Below are positions 45,544 through 55,229 of a DNA stretch of 64,000 nt, piece after piece. The position numbers were made by a program, and so were the translations under genes. The stretch spans positions 124,001-188,000 of the forward strand of contig JANSWO010000002.1 of assembly GCA_024743435.1 (NCBI GenBank), in the 5' to 3' direction. How positions within the stretch are numbered: the stretch's first letter is position 1; each line of letters begins with the position of its first letter. Source of the DNA: Pseudomonadaceae bacterium. GTDB lineage: Bacteria; Pseudomonadota; Gammaproteobacteria; Pseudomonadales; Azotimanducaceae. The notes under the pieces are model-generated. The model was not told where the DNA came from and searched no databases. It was given only the letters and a program-made list of their open reading frames with translations.

Positions 45544-46382
45544 TGCGCTGGGTTACTTATCGGCACGGCGGCGTTGAGTCCTGGGGCCGGATCAGTGCCG
45601 ACGGCGAGGGGATTGCCAGCGGTTCGGGCCACTACGCTTCGCTGCGCGACGCAATCGCGGACGCGGCACTTACCGATCTGGCCGGTGAACTCGGCGATGG
45701 AGCGGACGTCGCTCTGGCCGAGATTGAACTGCTGCCGCCAATACCCAAGCCAGACAAGATTCTCTGCATAGGGCTCAACTATGCGGAGCACCAGGCCGAA
45801 ACCGGCAGAGGCGGCGAGGGCGTACCCACGGTTTTCACACGCTTTGCAGCGTCTCAAATGGGCCATGGCGCGCCACTGATTAAACCCTTCGAGTCAGATG
45901 CGCTGGACTATGAAGGCGAAATCGCAATCGTCATCGGCGACGCCGGGCGACGGATCAAGCGTGCGGATGCGCTATCGCACATCGCGGGTTTCAGTTGTTA
46001 CAACGACGGCAGCGTGCGCGATTTCCAGCGCCAGACTTCGCAGTTCACACCCGGTAAGAACTTTGTCGGCACCGGCGGCTTCGGGCCCTGGCTCATGACT
46101 CCGGATGAAGTGGGAGATCTCGATTCGATGCGAATCACCACTCGCCTGAACGGAGAGGTGATGCAGGATGCGACATCCGATCTACTCATTCACGGGTTTG
46201 CTGAGATCATTGAATACTGCTCGGTGTTCACGGAGCTGGTGCCTGGCGATGTGATCGTTACCGGCACGCCAGGCGGCGTTGGTGCTGCCAGAACACCGCC
46301 GGTGTTTATGCGTCCAGGTGATGTCTGTGAAGTGGAGATTCAGCCGATCGGGACTCTTCGTAACCCCGTCATCGAAGGTTGA
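45543..46382 (+). CDS. Fumarylacetoacetate hydrolase family protein
   Basis: A 279-residue FAH-family enzyme. The core shows KILCIGLNYAEHQAETG, the metal-binding segment LDYEGEIAIVIGDAGRRI with its Glu pair, NDGSVRDFQRQTSQFTPGKNF, and the end VIVTGTPGGVGAAR with RPGDVCEVEI. Members hydrolyse or decarboxylate beta-diketo acids in aromatic or amino acid catabolism. It is coupled to the alcohol dehydrogenase upstream, and the next gene begins one base after its stop. Confidence 0.92.
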   Translation: MRWVTYRHGGVESWGRISADGEGIASGSGHYASLRDAIADAALTDLAGELGDGADVALAEIELLPPIPKPDKILCIGLNYAEHQAETGRGGEGVPTVFTRFAASQMGHGAPLIKPFESDALDYEGEIAIVIGDAGRRIKRADALSHIAGFSCYNDGSVRDFQRQTSQFTPGKNFVGTGGFGPWLMTPDEVGDLDSMRITTRLNGEVMQDATSDLLIHGFAEIIEYCSVFTELVPGDVIVTGTPGGVGAARTPPVFMRPGDVCEVEIQPIGTLRNPVIEG

Positions 46383-46383
46383 G

Positions 46384-47910
46384 TTGACCGTGTTTCGACA
46401 CTGGCTCTGCAGTTTTGCCTGCGCAACCGCTGTTGTTCTCGCAATGAACACTCAAGCCTTTGCGGCTGGCGAGCAAGCAAACTGCGATGCCGCCGTGTCG
46501 GGTTGCTTCGATGCTTTCGGCGATATGCACCGAGCCAATCAGGCATCCCTGCTGACGTTGCGGTCGGCGTCACTCGTGACCCGTGAGCAGGCCTCTGCGA
46601 TTGCGTGCGCACTCAATGAGATTGCCGCCGAAGCAGCTCGGCCGGGAGCGTCGCGGTCGGCAAACTACCTTGATGTTGAGGCGTCGCTACTGGCGCGACT
46701 GGGGGATTCGGGTAGCGCTCTGCACCTTGGCAGGAGTCGGCAGGATCTGCACGAGACCGTGCGCCGACTGGGCGTTCGACGTCAAGCCATGGAGGTTTTA
46801 AGGTCTCAACTTGCCGCGCGGGAGGCGTTTCTCTCTGCCGCAGAGCGATTCGGCCAGGCAATTGTTCCCGCCTATACCCATGGCGTTCAAGCTCAGCCAA
46901 CAACCTACGGCCACATTCTGCTGGCGTTTTCGGATGCGCTGGCGAGGGATGCCCGGCGCCTGAAGTCTGCATTGGATAACGCCAACCTGAGCCCGCTCGG
47001 CGCGGCTGCGTTGACCACCTCGGCATTTCCGATTGATCGCCAACAGCTTTCGAGCTGGCTGGGTTTCGCAGCGCCGATTGCCAACAGTTTTGACGCCACG
47101 CTCATTTCAGCCATCGACTACAAAGCGGAGCTTGCATCATCGCTCACGACATCGGCGTTGTTCGTTGGTCAGTTCGCGGAGCTGGTGCACCGTCAGTATC
47201 AACATCCCGTGCCCTGGTTGGTTCTGGAAGCCAACATGACCAGCGTCAGTAGCGTCATGCCGCAGAAGGCGAATCCGAGGCCGCTGGATCGTCTGCGGCT
47301 TAGCGCAAGCGAAACCCTCGCTGCGGGATTTCGGGTGAGCATCGTGTCGCACAATCAGCCGCCAGGAATGAACGATTATCGTGACGCCGGCGCCATACAC
47401 CAAACGCTGGATAGCGCCCATGAGATGTATCGTCGGCTCGCATCGGTCGTCGGCGCCATTCGAGTGGATGAGGAGAGGGCGCTTGCCGAGGTGAACGCCG
47501 AGTACTCGACGTCCACCGCACTCGCGGAGTGGTTATATCTGAACGATGGCTTGGCTTTGAAGCGTGCATACCGAGTTGCCTCAGCGCTGGCTAAGCGTGC
47601 TCGTGCCGGGCGCAATAGCTGGTCAGAGCTCACGGATGAGCAGATACGCTCGATCTATGCCGAGCAGGCGGGCAGGGAGCTTGTCCGGCCTGTCGCCGAA
47701 TTACGCGGTGCGCTTGATGCCGGCGCAATGATTCGTTCCCGTGTTGGCTCAGGTGGTCCGCAGCCACAGTCGGTCGAGCGTTTGCTCGGCACGGCACGCA
47801 ACCAGCTCGCGCTGGATGGCGACTGGCTGTCAGCCTACGAGCAACGCATCGACGACAGCGAAGCGAAACGCCGCCGGGCGTTCAGCAAGTTGACTCGAGG
47901 CTGTCCTTAA
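46384..47910 (+). CDS. Exported argininosuccinate-lyase-fold enzyme
   Basis: About 508 residues of the aspartase/fumarase superfamily, closest to ArgH, with a signal peptide (CSFACATAVVLAMNTQAFA, cleavage about 27), so it acts in the periplasm. Matching ArgH blocks are HLGRSRQDLHETVRRL, with Gln where ArgH has Asn, then AYTHGVQAQPTTYGHILLAF with the catalytic His, and SSVMPQKANPRPLDR (Ser289-Ser290) carrying the superfamily signature and the catalytic Ser and Lys. It should eliminate an N-substituted amino or dicarboxylic acid. Relatives outside arginine synthesis include EDDS lyase. TTG 46384 has GAAGG five bases upstream; GTG 46390 is an alternative. Its end overlaps the convergent DadA-like gene by 29 bases. 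Confidence 0.8.
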   Translation: MTVFRHWLCSFACATAVVLAMNTQAFAAGEQANCDAAVSGCFDAFGDMHRANQASLLTLRSASLVTREQASAIACALNEIAAEAARPGASRSANYLDVEASLLARLGDSGSALHLGRSRQDLHETVRRLGVRRQAMEVLRSQLAAREAFLSAAERFGQAIVPAYTHGVQAQPTTYGHILLAFSDALARDARRLKSALDNANLSPLGAAALTTSAFPIDRQQLSSWLGFAAPIANSFDATLISAIDYKAELASSLTTSALFVGQFAELVHRQYQHPVPWLVLEANMTSVSSVMPQKANPRPLDRLRLSASETLAAGFRVSIVSHNQPPGMNDYRDAGAIHQTLDSAHEMYRRLASVVGAIRVDEERALAEVNAEYSTSTALAEWLYLNDGLALKRAYRVASALAKRARAGRNSWSELTDEQIRSIYAEQAGRELVRPVAELRGALDAGAMIRSRVGSGGPQPQSVERLLGTARNQLALDGDWLSAYEQRIDDSEAKRRRAFSKLTRGCP

Positions 47911-49138
47911 CAGCGGAGGCGACCGAGGCGGAGGTCGCTCCGGCCAGCGTCCAACCCAGCATTCCGTGGCCCATGTTCAGAAACAGCCCCTTGATCGGGG
48001 TCTCGCCGGTCAGAGGTAGTCCGTCTGGAGTCATGGGCCGGTCACCGGACCAAACCGAGCACGACGGAGAGTTTTCTCCTTCGATGGCTGCGTCGAGTTG
48101 ACCCTCGCTGGGGTAGTGGGCGAGTGCCGGTGCTTTTGCGGCTGCTATCTGCATCAGTCGACGAATGCGCTCGGGCCGACGCTCGGCAGGCCAGTTGATA
48201 TCAGCCATTCCGGCGATGCGTATGTGATTGCCGAGGCGGGCCAGAACAACTTTGTCCTCAAGAAGCGTGAGGCTCTTGTCTAACTTCTCGCGACCAACCG
48301 GCAGCGTTAGAGAGTAACCGGTGACCGGGTATATGTTTGCTCTGATGCCATGATCGCGCACAAGATCATTCGCGCCGCCGGTGCATATCACGACTGCGTC
48401 GTACGTTCGGGTCGAACCATCGTCGAAGGCGAGCCCGGTCAACGTTTTGCCATCGCATGCCAGCGCGCTGACGCGCCTGCCCAGATGCAGATGCGCGCCC
48501 CGCTGCGTAACCAGGTTGGCAAGGCTTATTGCGAAACCGCGCGCATCACCAACGGCATCGTTGGGGCCGTAGATTGCGGCGCTGGGCCGATCGCGAAGTG
48601 TGCAAATACTGGGTTCGAGTGCTTCTGCTTCGGAACGGCTCACGAGCTCAATGTGGCACCCGGCGTCCTGTTTCGCCTTGATTTGCTCGATAACGGTTTT
48701 GCTGGGTGGATCACTCAACAGGACGAGTTTGCCGTTGGCCCGGTAGCTGTACTGCGCGCCTAGACACTCGTGCAACCCTGCCAGCAGTGATTCAGAACGA
48801 AGTGCCAGCTCCAGTAGCGCGCGAGTCGATCGCTTGGAGTTTTGTGGCAGGCATGAGCGAAGAAAGCCAAGACCCCAGCTTGCGAATCTTGCCGACAAGC
48901 GAAAGCGTGCACGAATCGCCTCGTCCTGATCGATGAGGATACGTGGCAACTTAGCCAACATAGATGGCGTTGCCATGCCATCGGCGAAGCTGTAGGACAG
49001 CTGGCCGCCGTTGGCAAAGCTGGCACCTGCGGCTACCGAATCGGCGGAATCGTAGATGCTGACCCGGGCGCCTTGCTCAACGAGAAAGTGGGCGGTGGTC
49101 AGGCCTATTGTGCCTGCACCGACAACGGCAACCCGCAT
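47882..49138 (-). CDS. DadA-like FAD-dependent D-amino acid dehydrogenase
   Basis: A 418-residue flavoenzyme of the DAO/DadA family. The FAD site is VAVVGAGTIGLTTAHFL, followed by ASFANGGQLSYSFA, and near the end MTPDGLPLTGETPIKGLFLNMGHGMLGWTLA, a DadA signature. It would oxidise a D- or N-substituted amino acid to a keto acid in the cytoplasm at the inner membrane. ATG 49138 starts the Rossmann motif directly; the frame opens ten codons upstream. It runs in the same direction as the LysR gene upstream, 90 bases away, and converges on the lyase gene. Confidence 0.9.
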   Translation of the reverse strand: MRVAVVGAGTIGLTTAHFLVEQGARVSIYDSADSVAAGASFANGGQLSYSFADGMATPSMLAKLPRILIDQDEAIRARFRLSARFASWGLGFLRSCLPQNSKRSTRALLELALRSESLLAGLHECLGAQYSYRANGKLVLLSDPPSKTVIEQIKAKQDAGCHIELVSRSEAEALEPSICTLRDRPSAAIYGPNDAVGDARGFAISLANLVTQRGAHLHLGRRVSALACDGKTLTGLAFDDGSTRTYDAVVICTGGANDLVRDHGIRANIYPVTGYSLTLPVGREKLDKSLTLLEDKVVLARLGNHIRIAGMADINWPAERRPERIRRLMQIAAAKAPALAHYPSEGQLDAAIEGENSPSCSVWSGDRPMTPDGLPLTGETPIKGLFLNMGHGMLGWTLAGATSASVASAVKDSLESTC

Positions 49139-49228
49139 TACAGTCATCCAGTTTCGTAAAGCCAACAAGCTTAGGCGCTTCGGCGGCCCAAGCGTGTTGA
49201 CGAAAGCTGTGTGGGTTATAGCCCAGTG

Positions 49229-50152
49229 TTATGAAGGTCTGGCTTGTGAGAGTGGGACCAGCGCGTCGGGTAACTGCTCGGATAAGTAGTCACAGAACGC
49301 CTCGCAATCCCGGGTCATGGCCAGGCCTCTCGACTTGAGAAGGGTGATTGAATAAGAGACTGCTGGATCTAGACGGCGATAATTGATTGCGCCATCGCTT
49401 GAGCGCAGGGCTGCTGCTGCGGTCAGTCGATCGACAACTGCCGCACCTAAGCCGCGCTCTACCAGGGCGCCTGCGAGCTGGTAGGTTTCGGCGCTCGCGA
49501 TGAATTCTGGAGCAACTTCGTGTTCGTTCAGTGCGCCTGACACGAGCTTTCCCAAGGGGCTACGATCATCAAGCGCAATCAGATCTCGTTTGGCAAGGTC
49601 GCGCCAGGCAATCGTATCGCCCCTTGGGAGTTTCATGCTGGCCGGTGCGATGAAAACGAGCTCATCGGTTGCCAATACCGTGGTCTCGAGTGTCGAGTTT
49701 TCTGGGGGCGCCAGCGCGATGCCGATATCGATGCTGCCGTCGTCGAGTGAGTTTGCGATGCCGTCGATATGCAAGGTCTGCAAGCCGAAAAAGACGCCGT
49801 GATGATCGCGCTGAAAGCGGCTCACGATATCCGGGATCGCGGTGGTACCCAGAGCGGGAGTGAACGCCAGGCGAATGGCGCCATCGGCCGATTCGCGCAG
49901 GTTACTGGCAACCCGGCGAGTCTTTTCCAGCGCTTCAAATACTTCGGCGCAATGGGGGTATAGACGCTGGGCCGCTGGCGTGGGTATTAATCGGTTGCCT
50001 TCGCGTACGAAAAGCTGAAAACCGATCCGTTGTTCCGCGTGGGCCAGAACCTTGCTGACTGACGGCTGCGACACGCTCAGCGAGCGCGCTGCCCGAGTCA
50101 TGGAGCCGAGCCGATAGATCTCGTGAAACACTTCTATGTGTCGTAGCCGCAT
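49229..50152 (-). CDS. LysR family transcriptional regulator
   Basis: A LysR-type activator or repressor of 307 residues from ATG 50152. The winged helix-turn-helix is MRLRHIEVFHEIYRLGSMTRAARSLSVSQPSVSKVLAHAEQ, followed by a periplasmic-binding-like co-inducer domain. The frame stays open to GTG 50248, adding 32 residues not typical of the family. That longer start overlaps a small upstream frame by GTGA. It lies between the leftward DadA-like gene and the rightward TonB receptor gene, the usual place of a regulator controlling both. The inducer is unknown. Confidence 0.9.
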   Translation of the reverse strand: MRLRHIEVFHEIYRLGSMTRAARSLSVSQPSVSKVLAHAEQRIGFQLFVREGNRLIPTPAAQRLYPHCAEVFEALEKTRRVASNLRESADGAIRLAFTPALGTTAIPDIVSRFQRDHHGVFFGLQTLHIDGIANSLDDGSIDIGIALAPPENSTLETTVLATDELVFIAPASMKLPRGDTIAWRDLAKRDLIALDDRSPLGKLVSGALNEHEVAPEFIASAETYQLAGALVERGLGAAVVDRLTAAAALRSSDGAINYRRLDPAVSYSITLLKSRGLAMTRDCEAFCDYLSEQLPDALVPLSQARPS

Positions 50153-50244
50153 GAGTTGGACCAACGCGATGTTCTCGTAGACGATGTGACAGGCTACGGG
50201 CTCGCGGGATATATAGCCACAGGTTATGGGGTCGGTTTGCTGAG

Positions 50245-50445
50245 TCACTGGTCTGCACGCTCGCCGGGCTGTACTCTCGCCAGCGTATTTCCGGAAGCAC
50301 CGCAGTCAGGCAGTAAGTGAACTCGGGTCGATAGCATCGCTGTGAGAGCAGCGAGGACGGCGATAGAAGCGAGGGCATAGAAGACCAGGACGCGGTACGT
50401 AGTAGCCGGGCAGGGGGCGTTCAATGCACATCGGTCACAGGCCAT
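50245..50445 (-). CDS. Possible small membrane protein upstream of lysR
   Basis: A leftward frame of 66 residues with one hydrophobic helix (LVFYALASIAVLAALTAML) and a Cys-containing N-terminus. Its stop overlaps GTG 50248, the longest start of the LysR gene, by four bases. No ribosome-binding site is visible and the region must also hold divergent promoters, so this may be chance. Confidence 0.2.
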   Translation of the reverse strand: MACDRCALNAPCPATTYRVLVFYALASIAVLAALTAMLSTRVHLLPDCGASGNTLARVQPGERADQ

Positions 50446-50485
50446 GGTGTGTTCGGATGCGAGGTACGGGGTTTGGAGAAATCAC

Positions 50486-53434
50486 ATGACTAAATTGGCG
50501 CAGGCCATGGCGTGGCTGGCAGTCGGCATTCTTGCCAATGCTGCTTTGGCCCAGGAAACGGAAGAGACCTTTGTCGAAGAGATTGTCGTTGTCGGCTCTC
50601 AGATTAAAGGCGCGCAGATTTCAGATGCGCTCCCGGTATCGGTGCTCGATGAGGACGATATCGAGGCGCTGGGCATCAACTCGGGTGACGAACTGCTCGA
50701 GTATCTGGCTGAACAGGGTCAGAACCTGTTCAGCGAAGCGGAGAACATCAGCGGCGGTGTCAACTCTGCTCGTGGTGATATCGGTGCGTTCAACCTGCGC
50801 AACCTTGGCACCGGTAACACGCTGGTCCTGCTCAATGGCCGGCGCATGGTTAACGCTGCCAGCTACCAGACCGAGCAGGTCGGTGGCAGTTTTGTTCCCG
50901 TCAACACTGTTAACGCTCAGGCGTTACCGGTTACCGGTCTGCGCCGTGCCGAAGTACTGAAAGACGGAGCGTCTGCGATCTACGGAGCTGATGCGGTTGC
51001 TGGCGTGGTGAACTATGTTCTGCGCGATGACTTCGACGGCCTGCGCGTGCGCGTTCGAGCGGACGACTACGAGAGCCTGCCAAGGAACGATCTTCGCCTA
51101 ACGCTCGAGTGGGGCAAGATGTTCAACGACGAGCGCACCCGCCTTGGGGTGTTCGTGAATTACTACGACCGTGACCGCGTTAATTCGCAGGATGATAATC
51201 GTTGGGCGGATTCCGATTTCCGTCGCCGTCTGAGCCCGGATTCTCCCTGGCAAGCCGTGACCTCATTCCGTAATGACAGCGCAAACTCGGCTTACGGCCA
51301 ATACGACGCTACGAGCAGCGTCTCGGGCCTGGGTCTAACTGGCGTGTTTACCGATTCGCGCGGCGAGTTCGAAACGTACCCGGCGGGTGACCCACGTTGC
51401 CAATACGATCTGGGCTATGGCACCTGTGGCGCCGTCGATGGTCAGGGTACATTCCGCTACAACCTCAATGATGATCGCGACCTTATCTCGGATCTGAAGC
51501 GCACCAACATCTACGCCTATTTCAATCATGATTTTGAAAACGGCATGGAGAGCTTCACGGAGTTCACCGGCTACCTGTCAGAAACCAACACGACCCGACA
51601 CCCATCAGCACGTTCCAGCGCGGTAGCGAAATCCACGGTTGGTGCTGAGAACTACTACAACCCATTTGGTCCGTGTACTTCTCCGAATCGCCTGGATGCG
51701 GCGTTGATCCCGGATGTGCCTTGCACCGGCATTGAACTGGAGCTGGATAACTATCGCTTTGCTCAGGTTCCGCGAATCGTAGATAACGACGGGGATACTT
51801 TCCGGCTTGTCAGCGGTCTGCGCGGTAGCTTCAACGAGTGGGACTGGGAAGGCGCGCTGACATGGTCGCGTGCGACCAAGGAAGACATCACCCGCAACCG
51901 CGTATCCAATACGCTGTTGCAGGAGGCATTGAATGATCCCACCGAGGCCGCGTTCAATCCATTTGGTGGCCTGGAAGGAACCAACATCGAGCGAGCACTC
52001 GTTGATGTGAAGCGTGAGAACGAAACCGAACTGCGCATGTTCGATTTCAAAATTTCAAACGCCGCGCTGTGGCAAATGCCCGCAGGACCTGTGGCCTTTC
52101 TCGCGGGTTTCGAATATCGCGAAGAGTCCTTCGAAGATGATCGCGATCCGCGCCTTGATGGCACAATTGCGTTTGTAGACAACAGTGGTAACACGTTCCC
52201 ATTCATCTCGGACGTAGCAAATTCCAGCCCCACCGAAGACAGCAGTGGTGAACGCGAAGTCACCAGTATCTACACTGAGCTACAGATTCCCCTGTTCGAG
52301 AAGCTCGATGTGCAGCTGGCGCTGCGCTACGAGGACTTCTCCGATGTTGGCGATACGACAGTTGGTAAAGCGGCATTCGGTTACCGGCCTATCGAGCCTG
52401 TACTGATACGCGGTTCCTGGTCGGAAGCGTTTCGTGCGCCGAACCTCGTGACAGTCAACGAGTCTCGTGTCGCGCGTCAGAATACGCGTGACGATCAAGC
52501 CTGCTTGCTCGCAGATCCAACCGAGTCCGTTCTCGATTGCTCCTATGGCATTCAGCGAACCGCCCAGGGTAGTTCGGCGCTTCAGCCGGAAGAGTCGGAG
52601 AACTGGAACCTTGGTCTGGTCTTCGAGCCTTGGGACTTCCTGACGCTGACCCTGGACTACTGGGAAATTGAGAAAGAAAACACCATTGGTCTGTTTGGCG
52701 AGAACAATCACATTGCGCTCGATCTCCTACAGTTGATCCAGGCAGGAACCGCCAACTGCGCAGTCTCCGCCGGTAATCCCGCGGTTGTTCGAGGCGACAG
52801 TCTCGACCCGGCAGCGGACGCTCTCTACCTCGCGGCAGGAATCTGTCCGGCGGGTGAGATCGTTCGTGTTGATGACGAGTACGCGAATCTCGACACCAGA
52901 ACGGTTGCTGGTCACGACATCGGCGTCTATATGGATTTTGATACCGCGATCGGCGCGCTCAACTTCCGCTTCAATGGCTCGTTCCTCGATAAGTACGACC
53001 AGGAAGCCGGTGGTGACGCTCAGGTACTTCTCGCAGCCTCGAACGCAGGCACTCTTCCGGCGTCTGTTCCCGTTGCCGGATTTGCGGACCTGCGCCGCCA
53101 GAACGGCAACGCAACTTCCAAACTGACGGCGAGCGTGCGCTGGCGTCGAGACAACTGGGGAGCATCGCTAACCGGTGTGCGCTACGACGATTTCATCCAG
53201 ACGTCGTTGACCCTGTCGGATGGTTCAACCTGGAAAGTTCAGGAGATGACCACCTTCAACACGTCGGTTGACTATCGCTTCTCCGTCAGTGACATCGACA
53301 CCAAGGTTCGCTTTGGCATCAACAATGTCACGGACGAACGCGCACCGCTGGCTGACCGATTCTTCGGTTACTACGCGGATCAACACAACGACTTTGGTCG
53401 CTACTACTACATGGACGTTCGTGTCTCTATGTAA
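50486..53434 (+). CDS. TonB-dependent outer-membrane receptor
   Basis: A 982-residue outer-membrane active transporter. The signal peptide ends ANAALAQ; then a TonB-box-like stretch (TFVEEIVVVGSQIKG), the plug domain (ISDALPVSVLDEDDIEALG, FNLRNLGTGNTLVLLNGRRM, LRRAEVLKDGASAIYGADAVAGVVNYVLR) and a large 22-strand beta-barrel. The barrel has TonB-receptor end motifs (SWSEAFRAPNL, EESENWNLGLVFEP). GGAGAA lies six bases before ATG 50486; the frame opens 14 codons earlier. It has no FecR or siderophore genes beside it. The two downstream gamma-glutamyltransferases suggest that its ligand is an amino acid conjugate or peptide. Confidence 0.95.
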   Translation: MTKLAQAMAWLAVGILANAALAQETEETFVEEIVVVGSQIKGAQISDALPVSVLDEDDIEALGINSGDELLEYLAEQGQNLFSEAENISGGVNSARGDIGAFNLRNLGTGNTLVLLNGRRMVNAASYQTEQVGGSFVPVNTVNAQALPVTGLRRAEVLKDGASAIYGADAVAGVVNYVLRDDFDGLRVRVRADDYESLPRNDLRLTLEWGKMFNDERTRLGVFVNYYDRDRVNSQDDNRWADSDFRRRLSPDSPWQAVTSFRNDSANSAYGQYDATSSVSGLGLTGVFTDSRGEFETYPAGDPRCQYDLGYGTCGAVDGQGTFRYNLNDDRDLISDLKRTNIYAYFNHDFENGMESFTEFTGYLSETNTTRHPSARSSAVAKSTVGAENYYNPFGPCTSPNRLDAALIPDVPCTGIELELDNYRFAQVPRIVDNDGDTFRLVSGLRGSFNEWDWEGALTWSRATKEDITRNRVSNTLLQEALNDPTEAAFNPFGGLEGTNIERALVDVKRENETELRMFDFKISNAALWQMPAGPVAFLAGFEYREESFEDDRDPRLDGTIAFVDNSGNTFPFISDVANSSPTEDSSGEREVTSIYTELQIPLFEKLDVQLALRYEDFSDVGDTTVGKAAFGYRPIEPVLIRGSWSEAFRAPNLVTVNESRVARQNTRDDQACLLADPTESVLDCSYGIQRTAQGSSALQPEESENWNLGLVFEPWDFLTLTLDYWEIEKENTIGLFGENNHIALDLLQLIQAGTANCAVSAGNPAVVRGDSLDPAADALYLAAGICPAGEIVRVDDEYANLDTRTVAGHDIGVYMDFDTAIGALNFRFNGSFLDKYDQEAGGDAQVLLAASNAGTLPASVPVAGFADLRRQNGNATSKLTASVRWRRDNWGASLTGVRYDDFIQTSLTLSDGSTWKVQEMTTFNTSVDYRFSVSDIDTKVRFGINNVTDERAPLADRFFGYYADQHNDFGRYYYMDVRVSM

Positions 53435-53442
53435 GCACTTGA

Positions 53443-53467
53443 GCCGGGTGAGTTCTCATCACCCGGC
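53443..53467. repeat. 9-bp hairpin between receptor and first transferase
   Basis: GCCGGGTGA faces TCACCCGGC with a 7-base loop, starting eight bases after the receptor stop. There is no T-tract, so it is not a standard terminator. The likely GTG start of the next gene (53448) lies in its left arm, so folding could limit translation or act as an RNA processing site. Confidence 0.6.
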
Positions 53468-55229
53468 CATTAACGTTCTCGCCAACCTCCGCAGCATTCT
53501 GCTCGGAGGTTGTCTTGCACTCCTGATCAGCCAACAGGCATCGGCTCAGCAGGCCATTCTTCGCTACAACGCTTTGCATCACCCGACAGTGGGTCAGCAT
53601 GGCATGGTGGTATCCCAGAGAGAGCTTGCCAGCCGCATTGGCGCCGATGTGCTGCGTGATGGCGGCAACGCAGTGGATGCGTCCGTTGCGGTCGGCTTCG
53701 CGTTGGCGGTCGTGCTGCCTCGCGCGGGTAATCTCGGTGGCGGCGGCTTCCTGCTCGTGCACGTCCCCGGACAGCCCGTAGCGGCGTTGGATTTTCGCGA
53801 ACGCGCTCCTGCGGCCGCAACGGCGGGGATGTTTCTCAATAGCGATGGCAGTGTGGACCGGCAGAGCTACCGTTTCTCACACAAAGCCGTTGGCGTGCCA
53901 GGCACCGTTGCGGGCTTGCTTGATGCGCATGAGCGTTACGGCAGCAAGCCGCTGAACGAACTGTTGCATCCGGCCATTGCGCTCGCGGCTGATGGCTTTG
54001 ACGTGGATTACGATCTCGCATCCGCGCTTTCCGCTCGTGAAAAGCTGATTTTGAGCCACGCTGAAACAGCGAGATTGTTCAGGCGCGCAGACGGCACGGC
54101 GCTGCGGGCCGGTGATCGGCTACAGCAATCGGATTTGGCGACAACGCTTGAACGCATCGCTGCCGATGGGCGCGACGGCTTCTACAAAGGCAAAGTTGCG
54201 GACGACATTGTCCAGGAAATGTTTCGCGGTGGCGGGTTGATCAGTCATGCCGACCTGGCCAGCTACCAGGCCACATGGCGGGAACCGATCCGTGGTCGCT
54301 ATCGTGGTTATGATGTTGTCTCTATGCCACCACCGAGCTCCGGCGGTGTTCATCTGGTTCAGATGCTCAACATCCTCAGCCACTTTCCGTTGTCCAGTTT
54401 TGGCGCCCAATCCTCCCGCGCCAGTCATCTGATGATAGAGGCGATGAAGCTCGCCTATGCCGATCGCAGCAAACATCTGGGTGACCCGGATTTTGTTGAT
54501 GTTCCTGCGGCATGGCTCACGAGTGCGGAATATGGTCGGACGCTTGCGCAGACGATCGAGCCGGATCGGGCGCGTGCGTCTTCCGAGATCGCGCCTTCGA
54601 TCGCGCCGATCGTTGAAAGCGAGGACACGACTCACTATTCAGTTGTCGACACGAACGGCATGGCAGTGGCGGTGACGTACACCCTAAATTTTTCTTTTGG
54701 TAGTGGCATCTCGGTACCGGGATCGGGGTTTCTGCTGAACAACGAAATGGCTGACTTCTCCGCATCTCCCGGCAAACCCGACTCGTTCGGTCTGGTGACG
54801 GGAAAAGCGAACGCCGTCGCGCCATTCAAACGACCGCTGTCCGCAATGACACCGACAATGCTACTGCGCGATGGACAAGTACGTCTGGTTACCGGTAGTC
54901 CCGGCGGCAGCCGCATCATCAACGCCGTGCTCCAGCATGTTGTGAATTTCGTCGATTTCGATATGAACGTTGCCGAGGCGTCTTATGCCCCTCGACTTCA
55001 CCATCAGTGGCAGCCGGACAAGCTCTTTGTTGAGCGTGGCTTTCCGATGGACAGCCAGGAGCGGTTGCGAGCTCTCGGACATCCCGTTGTGCCCTCCAAC
55101 GCGCTCGGTTCGATCCAGGCCATCAGCTACGACGGCGAACGCTTCTACGGCAGCGCAGATACGCGCCGCCCCGGTGCAGCTGCGGTCGCGCCCGCTGGCG
55201 TGGGAGATAGTGTGAGAGAGAAGCGATGA
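53448..55229 (+). CDS. Gamma-glutamyltransferase (first paralogue)
   Basis: A self-processing periplasmic gamma-glutamyltransferase of about 593 residues, with a signal peptide ending ISQQASAQQ. Motifs are PRAGNLGGGGFLLVH, LDFRERAPA with the substrate-binding Arg, VSMPPPSSGGVHLVQML, and the nucleophile Thr in EDTTHYSVVD (about residue 394), which also marks the cleavage site. Downstream are YTLNFSFGSG, LLNNEMADFS and KRPLSAMTPT. Position by position it keeps the Asn and Asp that bind the glutamyl group in E. coli Ggt. It should cleave gamma-glutamyl bonds. The start (GTG 53448 or TTG 53439) is uncertain and lies in a hairpin. It overlaps the second paralogue by four bases. Confidence 0.9.
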   Translation: MSSHHPAINVLANLRSILLGGCLALLISQQASAQQAILRYNALHHPTVGQHGMVVSQRELASRIGADVLRDGGNAVDASVAVGFALAVVLPRAGNLGGGGFLLVHVPGQPVAALDFRERAPAAATAGMFLNSDGSVDRQSYRFSHKAVGVPGTVAGLLDAHERYGSKPLNELLHPAIALAADGFDVDYDLASALSAREKLILSHAETARLFRRADGTALRAGDRLQQSDLATTLERIAADGRDGFYKGKVADDIVQEMFRGGGLISHADLASYQATWREPIRGRYRGYDVVSMPPPSSGGVHLVQMLNILSHFPLSSFGAQSSRASHLMIEAMKLAYADRSKHLGDPDFVDVPAAWLTSAEYGRTLAQTIEPDRARASSEIAPSIAPIVESEDTTHYSVVDTNGMAVAVTYTLNFSFGSGISVPGSGFLLNNEMADFSASPGKPDSFGLVTGKANAVAPFKRPLSAMTPTMLLRDGQVRLVTGSPGGSRIINAVLQHVVNFVDFDMNVAEASYAPRLHHQWQPDKLFVERGFPMDSQERLRALGHPVVPSNALGSIQAISYDGERFYGSADTRRPGAAAVAPAGVGDSVREKR

